Shown here piece after piece: positions 60,374 to 64,000 of a stretch of 64,000 bases of DNA. Within the stretch, counting starts at the first letter, position 1, and every line of letters starts with the position of its first letter. Both the position numbers and the translations under genes were made by a program. The notes beneath the pieces are model-generated. The model saw nothing but the letters and a program-made list of their open reading frames with translations, ran no database searches and was not told the DNA's origin. This DNA is from Lolliginicoccus lacisalsi (lineage in GTDB: Bacteria; Actinomycetota; Actinomycetes; Mycobacteriales; Mycobacteriaceae), in contig NZ_JACYWE010000009.1 in the NCBI RefSeq assembly GCF_014841105.1, positions 1 through 64,000 on the forward strand, in the 5' to 3' direction.

Positions 60374-62449
60374 ATGCATGATCACAACGCCCACGACAAC
60401 CACGACGCGCACGCCCAGCACCAGCAGAGCGATCGCCACGCCGGTCACGGTGCCCACGGCGAGATGTTCAAGCACCGCTTCTACACCAGCCTGGTGCTCG
60501 CCATCCCGGTGGTGCTGCTCAGCCCCATGATCGCCGGCCTGCTCGGCTACACCCTCCCGGACAATCGCCTCGTCACCGCGATCCCGGCGATCCTCGGCAC
60601 GATCATCTACGTCCATGGCGGCAGCCCCTTCCTGACCGGCGCCTTCCGGGAGCTCCGGGACCGGCAGCCCGGAATGATGACACTGATCGGCATGGCCATC
60701 ACCGTCGCGTTCCTCGCCTCGGCAGCAACGACCCTCGGGATCGGCGGCCTGCACCTCGACTTCTGGTGGGAGCTCGCGCTCCTCATCGTCATCATGCTTC
60801 TCGGCCACTGGCTGGAGATGCGTGCACTGGGTTCCGCGTCCGGCGCGCTCGACGCCCTGGCCAGCATGATCCCCGATACTGCCGAGCGCATCGAGGACGA
60901 CGGGACGCGGGAGGTCCCCATCGCCGAGCTCGCCGTCGGCGACCACGTGCTCGTCCGCGCCGGTGGCCGGGTCCCCGCTGACGGCACCATCGAATCAGGC
61001 CACGCCGACATGGATGAGTCGCTCATCACCGGGGAATCCCGGTCGGTGCCGCGCGAGGCCGGGGACCGCGTCGTCGCGGGCACCGTCGCCACGGACAACT
61101 CGGTGCACGTCACTATCACCGCGATCGGCGACGATACCGCGCTCGCTGGCATCCAGCGGCTCGTCGCCGACGCCCAGCAATCCTCGTCGCGCGCCCAGGC
61201 CCTCGCCGACCGCGCCGCGGCCCTGCTGTTCTATTTCGCCATCACCGCGGCCGTGCTCACCTTCACCGCCTGGATGATCGCCGGCAGCCTCGACGACGCC
61301 GTGGTGCGCACCGTCACCGTCCTGGTCATCGCATGCCCGCACGCGCTCGGGCTCGCGATCCCGCTGGTCATCGCCATCTCCACCGAGCGCGCGGCCCGCG
61401 CCGGAGTGCTCGTCAAGGACCGGCTCGCCCTCGAGCGCATGCGCACCGTCGATACGGTCCTTTTCGACAAGACTGGCACCCTCACCACCGGCGAGCATCG
61501 CGTCACGGGCATCGAGCCAGAAGACAGCGAGGAGCTGCTCCGGATCGCCGCGGCCGCCGAGTCCGAGAGCGAGCATCCCGTCGCGCGCGCCATCGCGGCA
61601 GCAGCCCGGGAGCGACGCATCGACGTGCCACGCGCCACCGACCACCAGACCCTCGCGGGGCGCGGCGTGACCGCCCAGCTCGAGGGGCGCCGCATCGCCG
61701 TGGCGGGCCCCGCGCTGCTCGACGAGCTCGGCATCGAGCCGGACCAGCGCCTCGAGGCCACCATCGAGGAGTGGAAGCAGCGCGGAGCATCGGTGCTGCA
61801 CGTCCTCGACGGTGATCGGATCCTCGGCGTGCTTGCACTCGAGGACGCGATCCGGCCCGAGTCGCGGGACGCCGTCGACGCGCTGCACGCTGACGGCATC
61901 CGCGTCGTGATGATCACCGGCGATGCGCGGGAGGTCGCCGAGAGCGTCGCCGACAGGCTCGGGATCGACGAGGTGTTCGCCGGGGTGCTGCCGGACCGCA
62001 AGGAATCCCGCGTGCGCGAGCTGCAGGAGCGCGGCCATGTCGTGGCCATGGTCGGGGACGGCGTCAACGATGCGCCCGCGCTCGCCCGCGCCGATGTCGG
62101 CATCGCGATCGGGGCGGGCACGGACGTCGCCATCGAGTCGGCCGGCGTGGTCCTCGCGGCGGACGATCCCCGGCTCGTGGTCTCCGTCAAGCACCTCTCG
62201 CGGGCCGCCTATCGCAAGATGCGCCAGAACCTCGTGTGGGCCGTCGGCTACAACATCGTTGCCGTGCCGCTCGCGGCAGGCGTCCTCGCCCCGGTGGGCA
62301 TTGTCATGCCCCCCGCTGTGGGAGCGATACTGATGTCGCTGTCGACCATCGTCGTGGCGCTCAACGCGCAGCTGCTCCGCCGAGTAGAACTCGATCCAGG
62401 CCAAGCGCGGGACGCCGCGGCACGCTCACCCGAGCGCGTCAACGCATGA
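60374..62449 (+). CDS. copB: CopB-type copper-exporting P-type ATPase
   Basis: A P1B-3 copper ATPase of 691 residues. The N-terminus is His-rich (HDHNAHDNHDAHAQHQQ), which replaces the usual CXXC metal domain. The membrane ion-site motif is CPH (Cys321). The phosphorylation motif DKTGT starts at Asp365; actuator TGES and MVGDGVNDAPAL are present. The last helices carry YN and the MSLSTIVVALNA signature. The CPH motif favours Cu over Zn. GGAGG precedes the ATG. The gene and next one interrupt the usual ddl-DUF3515 pair. Confidence 0.92.
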   Translation: MHDHNAHDNHDAHAQHQQSDRHAGHGAHGEMFKHRFYTSLVLAIPVVLLSPMIAGLLGYTLPDNRLVTAIPAILGTIIYVHGGSPFLTGAFRELRDRQPGMMTLIGMAITVAFLASAATTLGIGGLHLDFWWELALLIVIMLLGHWLEMRALGSASGALDALASMIPDTAERIEDDGTREVPIAELAVGDHVLVRAGGRVPADGTIESGHADMDESLITGESRSVPREAGDRVVAGTVATDNSVHVTITAIGDDTALAGIQRLVADAQQSSSRAQALADRAAALLFYFAITAAVLTFTAWMIAGSLDDAVVRTVTVLVIACPHALGLAIPLVIAISTERAARAGVLVKDRLALERMRTVDTVLFDKTGTLTTGEHRVTGIEPEDSEELLRIAAAAESESEHPVARAIAAAARERRIDVPRATDHQTLAGRGVTAQLEGRRIAVAGPALLDELGIEPDQRLEATIEEWKQRGASVLHVLDGDRILGVLALEDAIRPESRDAVDALHADGIRVVMITGDAREVAESVADRLGIDEVFAGVLPDRKESRVRELQERGHVVAMVGDGVNDAPALARADVGIAIGAGTDVAIESAGVVLAADDPRLVVSVKHLSRAAYRKMRQNLVWAVGYNIVAVPLAAGVLAPVGIVMPPAVGAILMSLSTIVVALNAQLLRRVELDPGQARDAAARSPERVNA

Positions 62450-63202
62450 TCCTTCGGTCGCTCCTGCGATATCGGCAGTGTGCTGCTCCCGCGATCCGAT
62501 GGTGCTGCCCGCGACGATGAATCCGTCGCCGAACCCGACGGACGCCACGGTCGGCTCGCCCCAGTCCGACCAGCCGAGCTTCACCCCCTCCATGCCGGGG
62601 ATCCGCGCCACGCCCCAGTCCTGCCGCTCGCCATCCGCCGCGATGAGCTCGGTGGTCGCCATGAGCGCCAGCACCTCGCGGCCCGCTCGTGTTTCCCTGG
62701 CTCGCTGCAGGAACGCGACAAGGTCGGCGGCGCTGGTGCGGCTCGTGCCCCAACGGTCGATCCTCACCGTCTCTTGCAGGCCGTACCGGTCCGCTACGCT
62801 GTCGATCGCGCTCGGGTGCCGGCCGTCCAGGATGTCGGCCGCGTGATCATCGGAACGCGCGATCATCCGCCCCACCAAGGCACGATCCTCCTCGGCAAGG
62901 CCGGCGCGGGACAGGACATGCTCGGCGAGGTACAGCTTGGCCGTTGACAGCGCCGCGCGAGACGCGGTCGCGTTCCCGGTGGCCGCGACCGCGCCATCGG
63001 AGCATGCGATCACCAGGGCGGTGCGCGATGGCACGACCAGCGTAGCGGCGGCAGGATCGGGAAGAAGCTCGGGAGCGTCGCTGTCCGCGACGGAAATGCA
63101 CGCGGACAGCGCGTTCGATGCGGCGAGCGCACCGAATGCCAGCGCTACGATCGCGGAGGCCCAGGCGGGATCACCGCCGAGGCGTGCCCGCAGGCTCGCC
63201 AT
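62426..63202 (-). CDS. Putative beta-lactamase-fold lipoprotein
   Basis: A 258-residue protein. A signal region ends in the lipobox LSAC (Cys35). Active-site-like motifs of class A serine beta-lactamases are in order: STAK (SxxK), RSDDHA (SDN-like) and VKLGW (in place of KTG). The third motif deviates, so hydrolysis of beta-lactams is doubtful; a cell-wall role is as likely. It runs against the copper ATPase, overlapping its last 24 nt. Position and start (ATG 63202, GGAAGG upstream) are sound. Confidence 0.7.
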   Translation of the reverse strand: MASLRARLGGDPAWASAIVALAFGALAASNALSACISVADSDAPELLPDPAAATLVVPSRTALVIACSDGAVAATGNATASRAALSTAKLYLAEHVLSRAGLAEEDRALVGRMIARSDDHAADILDGRHPSAIDSVADRYGLQETVRIDRWGTSRTSAADLVAFLQRARETRAGREVLALMATTELIAADGERQDWGVARIPGMEGVKLGWSDWGEPTVASVGFGDGFIVAGSTIGSREQHTADIAGATEGSCVDALG

Positions 63203-63221
63203 GCCTTCCACTCTAGGCCGG

Positions 63222-63291
63222 GTTGCCGCTTGCCGCCAGTTGCCGCTTGCCGCCAGTTGCCGCTTGCCGCTTGCCGCTTGCCGCTTGCCGC
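63222..63291. repeat. Tandem repeats next to the second inverted-repeat element
   Basis: A 17-nt unit GTTGCCGCTTGCCGCCA occurs twice (63222-63255). Then TTGCCGC is repeated five times in a row (63257-63291), ending exactly at the left arm of the inverted repeat. Confidence 0.75.
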
Positions 63292-63339
63292 AAACGCGAT
63301 AGAAGCGGTGGGAATTGCGGCCTGGTTTCTATCGCGTTT
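63292..63339. repeat. Dispersed inverted-repeat element, second complete copy
   Basis: AAACGCGATAGAA (63292-63304) and TTCTATCGCGTTT (63327-63339) enclose a 22-nt loop, the same spacing as at 32632-32679. The loop sequences differ between copies. The right flank (GGCGGTTTCCGGTGCTTCTGC) is close to that of the copy at 44-78. Intergenic. Confidence 0.8.
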
Positions 63340-63433
63340 GGCGGTTTCCGGTGCTTCTGCTGCTGCTGCCCACGCCACGCACCGCCCACACCACGCGCGT
63401 GCCCACCCCGCCCGCGCGGCCGGGCAGAACCGC

Positions 63434-63988
63434 CTAGTTGATCGGGGCCGGGTCGATGGGTTGCTTCGCGATGGCGTCGCTGACGGTGTTCGACAGCACC
63501 TGGATCGGGGTGGGGCCCGATCCGCTGGGGATCGTCACGGCGACATACACGCCGCGATCGACCGCGTACCACGTGGAGGAGTCCAGCCCCATGCTCTCGC
63601 CGGAGATCTCGAACCAGTCCACCCCATTGACCACCTGCAACGCCGAAGCACGGTCGAACTCGAGGGGCCGCTCGAGCCCGCAGCGCAGTACCACTGGCTC
63701 GCCGAGGGTCGCGGGGTCGCGCCATGCCGCGGCACCCAGCGGGGCCGGGTCGAGAAGCTCCGCCCGCTTGAGGTCGCCGAGCTGCTCGGGCAGGGCGTCC
63801 AGCAAGCCCGCGCACTCGGTCGGCCCGGCATCGGGCGCGGGCATGGTGGTGATCGCAACAGGTTCGGCGGGCGAGGACCGTTGCATGACCACTGCTGCCA
63901 CGATCAATGCCACGATCAGCGCCGCGGGCAGCGACACCGCCGTGGCGATGAGTCCGGGGGAGTACCGTTCCGACGCAGTCTTGCTCAC
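63434..63988 (-). CDS. DUF3515 family membrane protein
   Basis: A 184-residue protein with an N-terminal membrane segment (LPAALIVALIVAAVVM) and an extracytoplasmic domain bearing two Cys (TECAGLL and LRCGLE) that probably pair. The size matches Rv2980 of M. tuberculosis. Function unknown. The start is GTG at 63988, 12 nt before the window edge; thiL may lie beyond, by analogy with other genomes. Confidence 0.8.
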   Translation of the reverse strand: MSKTASERYSPGLIATAVSLPAALIVALIVAAVVMQRSSPAEPVAITTMPAPDAGPTECAGLLDALPEQLGDLKRAELLDPAPLGAAAWRDPATLGEPVVLRCGLERPLEFDRASALQVVNGVDWFEISGESMGLDSSTWYAVDRGVYVAVTIPSGSGPTPIQVLSNTVSDAIAKQPIDPAPIN

Positions 63989-64000
63989 CCCGCCACCGTA

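Overview
The window is a high-GC chromosomal segment from a mycolic-acid-type actinomycete (order Mycobacteriales). Several things suggest this: many GTG starts, lipobox lipoproteins, an HU protein with a long PAKK-type basic tail, an fbiD/cofC-like gene, and a gene order that matches, as I recall it, the Mycobacterium tuberculosis block running from about Rv3041c to Rv2980. I cannot name the genus. No phage, insertion sequence, CRISPR array or rRNA is visible. The content is mostly core metabolism, with a few accessory insertions.

Region by region. 0-5.4 kb: a DUF3817 membrane protein, a CnoX-like thioredoxin/TPR protein, a metallopeptidase lipoprotein and glgB. 5.4-11.3 kb: ABC ATPase, enoyl-CoA hydratase, two SAM-dependent proteins, alanine dehydrogenase and a hexapeptide acyltransferase. 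11.5-16.1 kb: an SDR, then an overlapping three-gene set (glycosyltransferase, GH57 branching enzyme, methyltransferase) like the mycobacterial methylglucose lipopolysaccharide genes. 16.4-23.5 kb: etfBA, an OlsB/OlsA-like acyltransferase pair, iscS-mnmA, and a MetE-like gene broken by one in-frame TGA. 23.7-32.5 kb: ligA, two GNATs, an ACT protein, and gatC-gatA-pfkA-gatB. 32.5-37.7 kb: a repeat cluster, an LppZ-like lipoprotein, a DoxX-like protein, ilvD and a PH-domain protein. 37.7-46.5 kb: ilvBNC behind a leader-peptide attenuator, a secreted S1 protease, serA, leuB and an MFS carrier. 46.6-54 kb: an FAH-family protein, gltX, tRNA-Gln, tRNA-Glu, an LtbR-like regulator divergent from leuCD, and hup. 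54-60.3 kb: mutT1-ppk1-cofC on the minus strand, divergent from gpsA-ddl. 60.3-64 kb: a CopB-type copper ATPase behind a CsoR-like operator, a beta-lactamase-fold lipoprotein, a repeat element and a DUF3515 protein.

How the genes work together. Branched-chain amino acid synthesis is almost complete here (ilvB, ilvN, ilvC, ilvD, leuB, leuC, leuD), with attenuation at ilvB and an IclR-type regulator at leuCD. Indirect Gln-tRNA synthesis is all present: gltX, tRNA-Gln, tRNA-Glu and GatCAB. IscS and MnmA are coupled for tRNA thiolation.

The least explained signals are non-coding. A 48-nt inverted-repeat element (13-bp arms AAACGCGATAGAA, constant 22-nt loop) occurs at 32.6 and 63.3 kb, with a half copy at the left edge, each beside short GC-rich tandem repeats. 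There are also several perfect palindromes that look like operators. Many genes have a TAnnnT hexamer 6-8 nt before the start codon, which suggests leaderless transcripts.
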